Source: an uncultured Oscillospiraceae bacterium (lineage in GTDB: Bacteria > Bacillota > Clostridia > Oscillospirales > Ruminococcaceae). From it: a stretch of DNA of 16,479 nucleotides. The stretch lies in assembly GCA_910579125.1 (NCBI GenBank), contig CAJTTH010000037.1:1-16479 (forward strand), given 5' to 3'. Position numbers and translations under genes: made by a program. Within the stretch, counting starts at the first letter, position 1, and each line of letters begins with the position of its first letter. Under the pieces are notes generated by a model. The model saw only the letters and a list, made by a program, of their open reading frames with translations. It did not search any database and had not been told where the DNA came from. Positions 1 to 6,005 of this stretch are shown here, piece after piece.

Positions 1-34
1 GGATATTATGAAGTATCTTGAGGGGAAATTCTGA
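1..34 (+). CDS. Possible 3' end of an upstream gene (partial)
   Basis: In the frame beginning at base 2 the window opens with ten codons (D-I-M-K-Y-L-E-G-K-F) and a TGA at 32-34. The other two forward frames stop even sooner, at 9-11 and 19-21. If a gene runs into the window from the left, this frame gives the most protein-like tail. By position it could be the end of a small terminase subunit or a regulator, but ten residues cannot identify a family. It could equally be non-coding sequence. Confidence 0.25.
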   Translation, partial: DIMKYLEGKF

Positions 35-54
35 TTTTGCAATCGATTGCAAAA
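35..54. repeat. 20-bp perfect palindrome upstream of terminase
   Basis: The bases TTTTGCAATCGATTGCAAAA equal their own reverse complement over all 20 positions. The palindrome lies about 90 bases before the terminase start and before the terminator-like hairpin. Perfect twofold symmetry with no spacer suits binding by a dimeric protein more than an RNA hairpin. Candidate roles are an operator or activator site for the late operon, or part of a terminase recognition (cos) region, since cos sites of lambda-type packaging phages often lie just before the terminase genes. Nothing else in the sequence picks one role. Confidence 0.6.
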
Positions 55-101
55 ATTGCGCTGCGGAACGAACACGGAGCAGAATATGATTTTAGTTTGA
101 T

Positions 102-130
102 AACCGCCGCGCTCTGCGGTTTTTCTTTTA
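102..130 (+). terminator. Putative intrinsic terminator before the terminase gene
   Basis: A 6-bp stem AACCGC (102-107) / GCGGTT (116-121) encloses an 8-base loop, and a T-rich tract (120-129, interrupted by one C) follows. It sits between the possible end of an upstream gene and the Shine-Dalgarno of the terminase. It would end upstream transcription or partly attenuate entry into the late operon. The stem is short, so efficiency is uncertain. An overlapping 4-bp pairing (107-110 with 116-119) is also possible. Confidence 0.5.
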
Positions 131-144
131 CGGAGGTGTAGAAC

Positions 145-2061
145 TTGCGAAACGAGACCAAGCGGCAGCGGGAGGCAAAGCTGAACGCGTGTATCACGAA
201 AGTCTTGAACGCGATGAAGCCTCCCGAAATAAGAACAGTGGCGGAGTGGGCGGATAAGAACCGCCGTTTAACGTCGGAATCATCGGCGGAGGTAGGCAAA
301 TGGCGCACCTCGCGCACGCCGTATATGCTGGATATTCTGAACTCGTTCACCGACCCGAAGGTCGAGCACATTGTTGTGGTTGCCTCCTCGCAGGTCGGGA
401 AATCCGAGGTTGAAAACAATATCGTCGGATACATTATAGATCAGGACCCCGGTCCGATATTATTTGTACAGCCGACGGTAGACGACGCGAAGAAATATTC
501 CGAAATGCGTATCGCTCCGATGATACGTGAAACAAAGTGCCTTAAGAAAAAGGTCGCGGACCCGAAAACGCGCGATGGCGCAAACACCAAGCGTCAGAAA
601 GCGTTTCCGGGAGGAGTGCTCGTGCTAGCGGGTTCAAATGTTCCACATGATCTGTGTTCAATGCCTATTCGGTATCTGATCGGCGACGAGCGTGACCGTT
701 GGGCAAAATCGGCGGGCTCGGAGGGCGATCCATGGGAACTGGCGGTCGCGCGTACAAGAACGTTTTACAACCGCAAGCTGATAGAGGTCTCCACGCCGAC
801 CGTTAAAGGAGCGTCCGCTATTGCCAAGGCGTACAGTCTCGGTACTATGGAGCGTTGGAAAACACAATGTCAGCATTGCGGCGGGTATTCCGAGGTGCAG
901 TTTGAAGATATCCGTTTTGAATATGATTCCGTTGACAAAGATGAAGAGAAGATATTCGATATCAAGTCGATTTTCTATGTTTGTCCGATTTGCGGCGGCG
1001 TTTCTTTGGAGAACGAGGTGAAAAAACAGCCGTCGAAATGGGAGGCGGAAGTGCCCGAGGCAAAGGAACTGCATAAGACCCGTTCGTTCTGGCTGACGGC
1101 ATGGGTCTCCCCGTGGGCAACATGGGAGTCTATCATACTGCAATTCCTGCAAGCGGGTACGGATTCCGCAAAGCTGCAGGTAGTGTACAACACTCAATTC
1201 GGCAAGCTGTGGGAAAATCGCGGCGATATGGACAGCGAGGAGGATATGCTCGCGCGTCGCGAGGAATACGGTGCGGAGCTGCCGGACGGCGTTCTGGTGC
1301 TGACGTGCGGCGTTGATACACAGGACGACCGCTTGGAATATGAGGTGGTGGGCTATGGACATTTTAAAGAAAAATGGGGCATAAAAAAGGGCGTCATTAT
1401 GGGCAGACCCGATACAAACGAAGTGTGGGAGCGGCTTGATGATGTTATAGCTCACAAATACACATTTTCAAACGGGCTGTCGCTCGGCGTATCGTTGACG
1501 TTTGTCGATGAGGGCGGTCATTTTACACAGGAGGTACGCAGGCGCTGCCGCGAGCGGCAAAGCAAAAACGTATTTGCGATCAAGGGCGCATCGGGCAGTC
1601 GGGATATTCCGTATACGTCCGTTCCGAAACGGCAGAAGATCGTAATAAACGGTCAGACCGTCGGTTCTGTATGGGTGTATGAGATCGGCGTTGACGCGGG
1701 CAAGCAAAAGATCTTTGACGATCTGCGTGTGCAGACGCCCGGGGCGAATTACTGCCATTTCCCGCGCCGCGACGATTACGGTAAGGCGTTCTTCAAGTCG
1801 TATATGTCGGAACGCCTGACATATAACGAAAAACTCAAAAACCCGTGGCGTTGGGAAAAAATTCCCGGGCATGAGCGTAACGAGGCACTGGACTGCCGAA
1901 ATTACGCAAACGCGGCATTTGCGGCACTCGATCCCGATCTTGACGCTGTCGAACATCGATTAAAAGCGATGTTAATCGGAACAACGGCAGGCGCGCCGAA
2001 AAAGAAATCCCCGAAAACAGCGAGAAGAAAGCCGACGGACACGGCATACAGCGATTGGTGA
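145..2061 (+). CDS. terL: Phage terminase large subunit, GpA family
   Basis: Packaging motor: an ATPase that pumps DNA into the prohead and an endonuclease that cuts concatemers. The start is TTG at 145, supported by GGAGG at 132-136 with an 8-base gap; no good ATG lies nearby. Length 638 aa is usual for lambda gpA relatives. Visible parts: an atypical Walker A at residues 80-88 (ASSQVGKSE); a Walker B at 177-182 (YLIGDE); a four-cysteine zinc-binding pair, CQHC at 242-245 and CPIC at 280-283; then a nuclease domain with the acidic motif VDTQDDRLE at 390-398, FVDEGG at 453-458 and HERNEALDCRNYA at 576-588 holding a likely metal-binding aspartate (D583). The C-terminal 30 residues are Lys/Arg-rich and probably contact the portal. 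The small terminase partner is not visible in the window. Confidence 0.95.
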   Translation: MRNETKRQREAKLNACITKVLNAMKPPEIRTVAEWADKNRRLTSESSAEVGKWRTSRTPYMLDILNSFTDPKVEHIVVVASSQVGKSEVENNIVGYIIDQDPGPILFVQPTVDDAKKYSEMRIAPMIRETKCLKKKVADPKTRDGANTKRQKAFPGGVLVLAGSNVPHDLCSMPIRYLIGDERDRWAKSAGSEGDPWELAVARTRTFYNRKLIEVSTPTVKGASAIAKAYSLGTMERWKTQCQHCGGYSEVQFEDIRFEYDSVDKDEEKIFDIKSIFYVCPICGGVSLENEVKKQPSKWEAEVPEAKELHKTRSFWLTAWVSPWATWESIILQFLQAGTDSAKLQVVYNTQFGKLWENRGDMDSEEDMLARREEYGAELPDGVLVLTCGVDTQDDRLEYEVVGYGHFKEKWGIKKGVIMGRPDTNEVWERLDDVIAHKYTFSNGLSLGVSLTFVDEGGHFTQEVRRRCRERQSKNVFAIKGASGSRDIPYTSVPKRQKIVINGQTVGSVWVYEIGVDAGKQKIFDDLRVQTPGANYCHFPRRDDYGKAFFKSYMSERLTYNEKLKNPWRWEKIPGHERNEALDCRNYANAAFAALDPDLDAVEHRLKAMLIGTTAGAPKKKSPKTARRKPTDTAYSDW

Positions 2062-2071
2062 GGTAACCGAA

Positions 2072-2329
2072 ATGATAAGTAAAAAAACCGCGCGGAAGAT
2101 GTACAACTACTACACCGAGCGCATAGATCAGCTGATACAAGCGCAGACCGCATTGACGAGCGGCGGCGTTAAATCGTACACTATCGGCGACAGACAGGTC
2201 ACGAAATTTGACTTGACGCGGCTGTCGCAGGAGCTTGATGATGCTGTGGAGAAACAGGCGTATTACGATGCGATACTTAAAGGCAAGCCTACGCGCGCGA
2301 TCGTGGGGATCGTTCCGACGGATAAATAA
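2072..2329 (+). CDS. Small gpW-like head-tail joining protein (DUF6148-type)
   Basis: An 85-aa, mostly helical protein placed between terminase and portal exactly where lambda encodes W (order A-W-B). The start ATG lies 10 bases after the terminase stop, with GGTGAGG at 2057-2063 as ribosome site overlapping the end of terL. The N-terminus is basic and helical (ISKKTARKMYNYYTERID), followed by a central SYTIGDRQVTKFDL turn and a second helix (RLSQELDDAVEKQAYYD). The phrase 'tIGdR..t..dL' is what I recall of small phage proteins called DUF6148/gpW-like. gpW plugs the portal after packaging and lets the tail attach; the same job is inferred here from length and position, not from a catalytic motif. 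Confidence 0.65.
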   Translation: MISKKTARKMYNYYTERIDQLIQAQTALTSGGVKSYTIGDRQVTKFDLTRLSQELDDAVEKQAYYDAILKGKPTRAIVGIVPTDK

Positions 2330-2358
2330 AACAGCGGCAGCTTTGAGGGCTGCCGCTG
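2322..2358 (-). terminator. Intrinsic terminator of the minus-strand hicB gene
   Basis: A 10-bp perfect stem, CAGCGGCAGC (2332-2341) with GCTGCCGCTG (2349-2358), has a 7-base loop. Read on the minus strand it is followed at once by TTTTATTTAT (2331-2322), a good U-tract. On the plus strand what follows is T-poor, so it should act mainly for leftward transcription. It starts 6 bases past the hicB stop, and its U-tract overlaps the last codons of the gpW-like gene, so the two convergent genes are packed back to back. Confidence 0.85.
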
Positions 2359-2363
2359 CTTGG

Positions 2364-2771
2364 TTAATCTTGAATGTGACATTGCTTTTTCAGACCGTCC
2401 AGAAGCACGGCTGAGAAATTCACGCCCTGTTCTTCGGCGATTGCGTTGACCCAACCGGGAATGGAGAGGGTTTTCTTTACGAAGTGCTTGTGCATTTTCT
2501 CGCGGAACGGTTTCATATAGACTTCGATAAGCATTGGAAGCTCGTTTTTTTCAAGCTGAATATCCTTAAGCTCCGAGGGCTCAGGAATTTCCTCCTTGTC
2601 CTCCTCCATTCCGTAAAGGTGCAGCAGAAGAGCGTCTTTAGCGCTTTCGATTGCTTTTTCGGTGGTTTCCCCCGCGCTTACACAGCCGGGGAGGTCGGGG
2701 AAATATATGCCGATTGTTCCTTTATCGCCGTATTCCAACACGGCGATAAATCTGTATTTGTCGAGGTACAT
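2364..2771 (-). CDS. hicB: Orphan HicB-family antitoxin / DNA-binding protein
   Basis: A 135-aa protein on the opposite strand to every other gene here. Residues ~5-60 match the HicB partial-RNase-H-like fold: a first strand (KYRFIAVLEY), then the hallmark FPDLPGCVSAGETTEKAIESA and helix, then 'EEIPEPSEL'. HicB antitoxins bind and block HicA, an mRNA interferase. The C-terminus (~98-130: KKTLSIPGWVNAIAEEQG, then NFSAVLLDGLKK) resembles a ribbon-helix-helix-like operator-binding segment. Start ATG 2771-2769 has AAAGGAG at 2784-2778. No hicA partner fits: only 34 bases follow the gene and 111 precede it up to the portal start. Own promoter and terminator make it a cassette inserted in the head operon. 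It may repress itself, act in the lysogen, or neutralise a host HicA; the last is inference. Confidence 0.85.
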   Translation of the reverse strand: MYLDKYRFIAVLEYGDKGTIGIYFPDLPGCVSAGETTEKAIESAKDALLLHLYGMEEDKEEIPEPSELKDIQLEKNELPMLIEVYMKPFREKMHKHFVKKTLSIPGWVNAIAEEQGVNFSAVLLDGLKKQCHIQD

Positions 2772-2810
2772 AAAGTTCTCCTTTCGATAGTCGGCATTAC
2801 CGAGGGTTTA

Positions 2811-2823
2811 ACAATTATATTGT
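2811..2823. promoter_or_regulatory. Candidate HicB operator (dyad over -10/start)
   Basis: ACAAT-TAT-ATTGT is a 5-bp perfect inverted repeat with a 3-base centre, lying across the -10 element and the expected start of the hicB promoter. A wider pair, TAACAA (2809-2814) and TTGTTA (2834-2839), flanks it. HicB-type antitoxins commonly bind dyads in their own promoter, so this is the likely autoregulatory site. Because the region is AT-rich, short dyads can also occur by chance. Confidence 0.5.
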
Positions 2824-2847
2824 AATACGCAATTTGTTACGTGTCAA
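2819..2847 (-). promoter_or_regulatory. Sigma-A promoter for hicB
   Basis: On the minus strand TTGACA (2847-2842) is separated by exactly 17 bases from TACAAT (2824-2819): a perfect -35 and a 5/6 match -10. The expected start is near 2812, giving a leader of about 40 bases before the hicB ATG with AAAGGAG in it. This is the only near-consensus promoter I noticed in the window. It drives transcription away from the portal gene and against the late operon. Confidence 0.85.
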
Positions 2848-2882
2848 GTGGCTTTTCAAAAATTTTTAAAGAAGGTGAAAAA

Positions 2883-4397
2883 ATGAGCGGCTATTCAGAT
2901 GCGGGCGCGAGTTATGACAAACGCGCCTTAAAAGCCTTTATAGCGCGTTCTCTGTCGGCGATAGAGGATATCGACTATAACAACTTTACGCTGCGGCAGC
3001 GTGCGCGTATGCTGTATATGGCGTCGCCGATAGCGGCGGCAGCGATCAACACCAACCGCACAAAGATAGTCGGCAAAGGTCTGCGGCTGAAATGCAACAT
3101 TGATTATGAGACGCTGGGGATTTCCCCCGAGGCAGCCAAGAAATGGTGCAGACGCACCGAGGCGGCGTTCCGCTTTTGGTGCGAGGATCGCCGCAACTGC
3201 GACGCGCTCGGAATAAACAATTTTTTCGAGCTTCAAAGTCTGGCGTGCAAATCATGGCTGATGAGCGGAGACGTTTTCGTGTTGCTGAAGCGCGAAAAGG
3301 CAACTCCGCTCAATCCGTACACACTGCGGCTGCATCTTGTCGAAGCCGATCGCGTATGCACTCCCGCGACCGCGGACGGCGGTTTGTGGAACGTTACCGA
3401 GGGCGAGTACAAGGGTCACAAGGTGCATGACGGCGTTGAGGTCGACGACAACGGTAAAGCGGTCGCGTACCACGTCTGCAACATCTATCCGGGGCAGATG
3501 AGCGCAAAAACGGAGAATTGGGTGCGTATAAAGGCAGTCGGCGAAAAAACGGGGCTGCCGAATATTCTGCACATAATGGACGCGGAGCGTCCCGATCAGT
3601 ATCGGGGCGTTTCTTATTTGGCGTCGGTTATCGAGATGATCCTGCAGCTGCGCAGATACGTTGAGAGCGAACTGTTGGCGGCGCTTGTGCAGACATACCT
3701 TACTGCGTGGATAAAAGCCGCAGGCGACACGTCAGAAATGCCTATCATAGGGGATCAGGACGAGGAGGACGAAGAGGAACGATATGACAAAGACCCGCAG
3801 ATGGCTCCCGGGAACGTTATACATTTAAAGCCCGGCGAGGATGTTATTTTCGGCAATCCGAATATCCCGACAGCGGGCTTTGAGACGTTCTCCAAGACGA
3901 TCATAAAGCAGATAGGCGCTGGGCTTGAAATACCGTATGATGTGCTTGTCAAAGAGTTCAATTCCTCGTATTCCGCGTCAAAGGGCGCGCTCGAGGAGGC
4001 TTGGGAGGCTGTCAAAATGCGCCGCGCGTGGTTCGTGTCGGATTTTTGCCAGCCGATTTACGAGGTCTGGCTTTCGGAGGCGGTCGCGCTCGGCAAGATA
4101 AACGCTCCCGGTTTTTTCGATGATCCGCTTATACGAGCGGCTTGGTGCGGTTCACGCTGGGACGGCCCCGCGCAAACTCACCTTGATCCGCTTAAAGAGG
4201 CAAAAGCAAACGCTATACTCGTTCAGAACGGCTGGAAAACCAACGAGCAGACCACACGCGAGTATTACGGCGAGAATTGGGAGGAAAATATGCAGCAGCT
4301 CGAACAGGAGAACGGGCTGAAAAACGCCGTTTGTCCGCCTGTAACAAATATGGATTTCAGCGATGAGGAGGAAGACGAAGATGCCAAAAACGATTGA
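2883..4397 (+). CDS. Phage portal protein, lambda gpB family
   Basis: Forms the dodecameric ring at one capsid vertex through which DNA enters and to which connectors and tail bind. The chosen start is ATG 2883, with GAAGGTG at 2871-2877 and a 5-base gap, giving 504 aa. An in-frame GTG at 2841 would add 14 codons but has no ribosome site and overlaps the hicB -35 box. Family features: an N-terminal 'LRQRARMLYM...AAAAINTNRTKIVGKGLRLK' block, then the core 'FELQSLACKSWLMSGDVFVLLKRE', 'LHLVEADRVCTP' and 'MDAERPDQYRGVSYLASVIEM'. Later come an acidic loop (GDQDEEDEEERYDKDP) and 'NSSYSASKGALEEAWEAVKMRRAW', typical of the lambda portal C-terminal half. The tail end is very acidic. The N-terminus is shorter than many relatives (see findings). 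Confidence 0.93.
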   Translation: MSGYSDAGASYDKRALKAFIARSLSAIEDIDYNNFTLRQRARMLYMASPIAAAAINTNRTKIVGKGLRLKCNIDYETLGISPEAAKKWCRRTEAAFRFWCEDRRNCDALGINNFFELQSLACKSWLMSGDVFVLLKREKATPLNPYTLRLHLVEADRVCTPATADGGLWNVTEGEYKGHKVHDGVEVDDNGKAVAYHVCNIYPGQMSAKTENWVRIKAVGEKTGLPNILHIMDAERPDQYRGVSYLASVIEMILQLRRYVESELLAALVQTYLTAWIKAAGDTSEMPIIGDQDEEDEEERYDKDPQMAPGNVIHLKPGEDVIFGNPNIPTAGFETFSKTIIKQIGAGLEIPYDVLVKEFNSSYSASKGALEEAWEAVKMRRAWFVSDFCQPIYEVWLSEAVALGKINAPGFFDDPLIRAAWCGSRWDGPAQTHLDPLKEAKANAILVQNGWKTNEQTTREYYGENWEENMQQLEQENGLKNAVCPPVTNMDFSDEEEDEDAKND

Positions 4398-5619
4398 ACG
4401 CGCTTGTTATGCGTTGGCAGCCGACAGCAAGTCGGAAACGGCAGAGCTTACGCTTTACGGAAACGTTGTCAAAAAGCGTCCGCTCGAGATCGATTGGGAT
4501 AACGACAGGATCGCCAAGTCGACGGATAATTATATCGTTGAACAGGAATTTCTCGACGATTTAAAGGCTGTCGGGAAATGCAGGAAATTGAATATCCGCG
4601 TGAACTCTCTCGGCGGCGATGTGCATGTCGCGCTTACAATTTACAGCCGTTTGCGCGAGCTCGCGGAAAACGGCACGGAGCTTACCTGTTCCGTGGACGG
4701 AGTGGCAATGTCGGCGGGTTCGATGATAATGTGCGCCGCTGATAAGGTCACGGCAAGCGAAAGCTCGCTTATAATGGTTCACCGCAGTATGACGATGCCG
4801 CCGGATTATCTTAACGCGGACGAGCTTCGCAAAGAGGCGGAGAAAATGGACGAGTACGACAAGGCGATAGCGTCCTGTTATAAGCGGAAAACGGGAAAGT
4901 CCGAGGCAGAGCTGCTCCGAATGATGAGCAGGGAGACCTATATGACGGGCGCGGAGGCAAAGGACGCGGGCTTTGTGGACGAGCTTACAAGCTCTGAAAA
5001 AGCAATAGCGATCGCGGCCTGCGCGGATAAGAGATCGCTTATTGTGGGCGGCAGAACGTTCGATTTAATGGGCGCTCCTCTGCCCTTGAATTTACCGTCG
5101 GTAACACAGCCCGAGCCGCAAGGCGGCGCGGACGTTACAGATATATCACAAACCGAAGGAGGTAACGGAATTATGGCAAGTAACTTTGACGAGCTGCTGA
5201 AGGAGAACCCCACTCTCGCGGCGGCTATCGAAAAGGAGTTAAAGGCAAAAGCTGAGGCGGACGTTTCGGCTAAGGCGAACGAGACGGCAGCTAAAGCAGT
5301 CGAAGCGGAGCGGAAGAGAATAGCCGAGATCGACGAGATAGCGGCGCTGTATTCTCCCGAACTGGTGGAGGCGGCGAAGTACGGCGAAAAGGCGTGTACA
5401 GCGCAGGAACTCAGCTACAGAGCGGCTGTCGAGAACGCCAAGAGGGGCAGGAAGTTCGGCGACGATCTTCTGGCTGACGCAAAGGATTCGGGAGTGGGCG
5501 GCGTTCATGCTGCCGTTCCGCCCGCCGAGGGCAATGGCGGCGAAAAGTCGGAGGACGAGCTTATGGCAGAGGCAAGAGCAGCCGTTAAGGCGGCGCTCGG
5601 AGAGGAGGTAACGGCATGA
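4381..5619 (+). CDS. Head maturation protease (ClpP-like) with C-terminal scaffold, lambda gpC-type
   Basis: Prohead protease that trims scaffold and capsid proteins during head maturation. ATG 4381 is preferred: AGGAGG at 4366-4371 lies 9 bases before it, and it overlaps the portal end by 17 bases; an ATG at 4363 would add six codons but lies before that site. From 4381 the protein has 412 aa. Residues ~20-205 are a ClpP/SppA-like domain: 'NSLGGDVHVALTIYSRL', the nucleophile motif GVAMSAGS with Ser111, and 'SLIMVHRSM' with His134. A Pro/Gly-rich linker (~230-264) leads to a helical, Ala/Lys/Glu-rich scaffold region (265-412) with coiled-coil character. That half can also be made alone from an internal start. 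The architecture matches lambda C with nested Nu3. Confidence 0.92.
   Translation: MPKTIERACYALAADSKSETAELTLYGNVVKKRPLEIDWDNDRIAKSTDNYIVEQEFLDDLKAVGKCRKLNIRVNSLGGDVHVALTIYSRLRELAENGTELTCSVDGVAMSAGSMIMCAADKVTASESSLIMVHRSMTMPPDYLNADELRKEAEKMDEYDKAIASCYKRKTGKSEAELLRMMSRETYMTGAEAKDAGFVDELTSSEKAIAIAACADKRSLIVGGRTFDLMGAPLPLNLPSVTQPEPQGGADVTDISQTEGGNGIMASNFDELLKENPTLAAAIEKELKAKAEADVSAKANETAAKAVEAERKRIAEIDEIAALYSPELVEAAKYGEKACTAQELSYRAAVENAKRGRKFGDDLLADAKDSGVGGVHAAVPPAEGNGGEKSEDELMAEARAAVKAALGEEVTA
5156..5175 (+). promoter_or_regulatory. Internal Shine-Dalgarno and start for the nested scaffold
   Basis: Within the protease gene, AAGGAGGT (5156-5163) is followed 9 bases later by an in-frame ATG (5173-5175). 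This is one of the strongest ribosome sites in the window and falls exactly at the boundary between the linker and the helical scaffold domain. Confidence 0.8.
5173..5619 (+). CDS. Nested in-frame scaffold protein (lambda Nu3-like)
   Basis: A 148-aa product sharing frame and stop with the protease gene. It begins MASNFDELLKENPTLAAAIE and continues as a long charged helical region (KELKAKAEADVSAKANE, then EAERKRIAEIDEIAALY), ending in a Gly/Pro-rich linker and an acidic helix (KSEDELMAEARAAVKAALG). Scaffolds of this type co-assemble with the capsid protein into a prohead and are then degraded by the protease. The strong Shine-Dalgarno at 5156-5163 is the main evidence for separate translation: it provides the excess of scaffold over protease that assembly needs. 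The independent product is inferred from sequence and from the lambda precedent. Confidence 0.75.
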   Translation: MASNFDELLKENPTLAAAIEKELKAKAEADVSAKANETAAKAVEAERKRIAEIDEIAALYSPELVEAAKYGEKACTAQELSYRAAVENAKRGRKFGDDLLADAKDSGVGGVHAAVPPAEGNGGEKSEDELMAEARAAVKAALGEEVTA

Positions 5620-5984
5620 CGGAGCTGTCAAAGAAAACAGCCGCTATGGAGCCCGACGATCTGGTAGTCGGCACACAACCGTCCTTACGGACGGTCGGCG
5701 CGACCGTTAAAGGCGGCGCGGGCGAGCTTAAACGCGGCACGATAATGGCAAAGGGAGCGGACGGACTGCTGGATATTCTCGGAAAAGATACCGAAGCGGA
5801 GGCTTACGGCATTCTGACCGACGATATCAACGCTGCCGACGGCGATCAGCCCGCAGTGATCTACATCAGCGGCAAATTCAACGCCAACAAAATGATCGCC
5901 GCGGACGGCTATACGATCACGGAAAAAGACAAGGATACGCTGCGAAAGTACGGCATCGAGCTTACCGCCGCGTTGTCTTATTGA
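5616..5984 (+). CDS. Head decoration protein, lambda gpD-like
   Basis: A 122-aa protein in the position of lambda D, between protease/scaffold and major capsid. The start ATG overlaps the protease stop as ATGA (5616-5619), and GAGGAGG just upstream lies in the end of the protease gene, so translation is probably coupled. D-like features are a flexible polar N-terminus, then 'PSLRTVGATVKGGAGELKRGTIMAK', a 'GILTDDINAADGDQPAVIYISGKF' block of strands and a C-terminal 'LRKYGIELTAAL'. Such proteins bind as trimers at the threefold sites of the expanded shell and stabilise it against internal DNA pressure. Confidence 0.88.
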   Translation: MTELSKKTAAMEPDDLVVGTQPSLRTVGATVKGGAGELKRGTIMAKGADGLLDILGKDTEAEAYGILTDDINAADGDQPAVIYISGKFNANKMIAADGYTITEKDKDTLRKYGIELTAALSY

Positions 5985-6005
5985 TAAAAGGAGGGATATT
6001 TGATA

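Noticed and set aside
56..90. Possible late promoter TTGCGC ... TATGAT before terminase
   Set aside because: The spacing is about 23 bases, too long for a sigma-A promoter, and the -35 match is weak.
22..141. 39-codon open frame before terminase as a small gene
   Set aside because: There is no ATG start with a ribosome site, and its last third is the terminator-like hairpin and the terminase Shine-Dalgarno; more likely intergenic.
658..1455. 265-codon open frame on the minus strand inside the terminase gene
   Set aside because: It is antisense to a well-supported terminase, has low-complexity Arg/His/Leu-rich translation and no ribosome site; the GC-rich codon pattern of the plus-strand gene keeps the opposite frame open.
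2484..2825. 113-codon plus-strand frame opposite hicB
   Set aside because: HicB has a recognisable fold, promoter, ribosome site and terminator; the opposite frame has none and starts inside the hicB coding region.
2841..2882. GTG at 2841 as the portal start
   Set aside because: It lacks a Shine-Dalgarno and overlaps the hicB -35 box, while ATG 2883 has GAAGGTG at a good distance.
2834..2882. Rightward promoter in front of portal
   Set aside because: TTGTTA at 2834 has no acceptable -10 at 16-18 bases; the portal is probably transcribed from further upstream.
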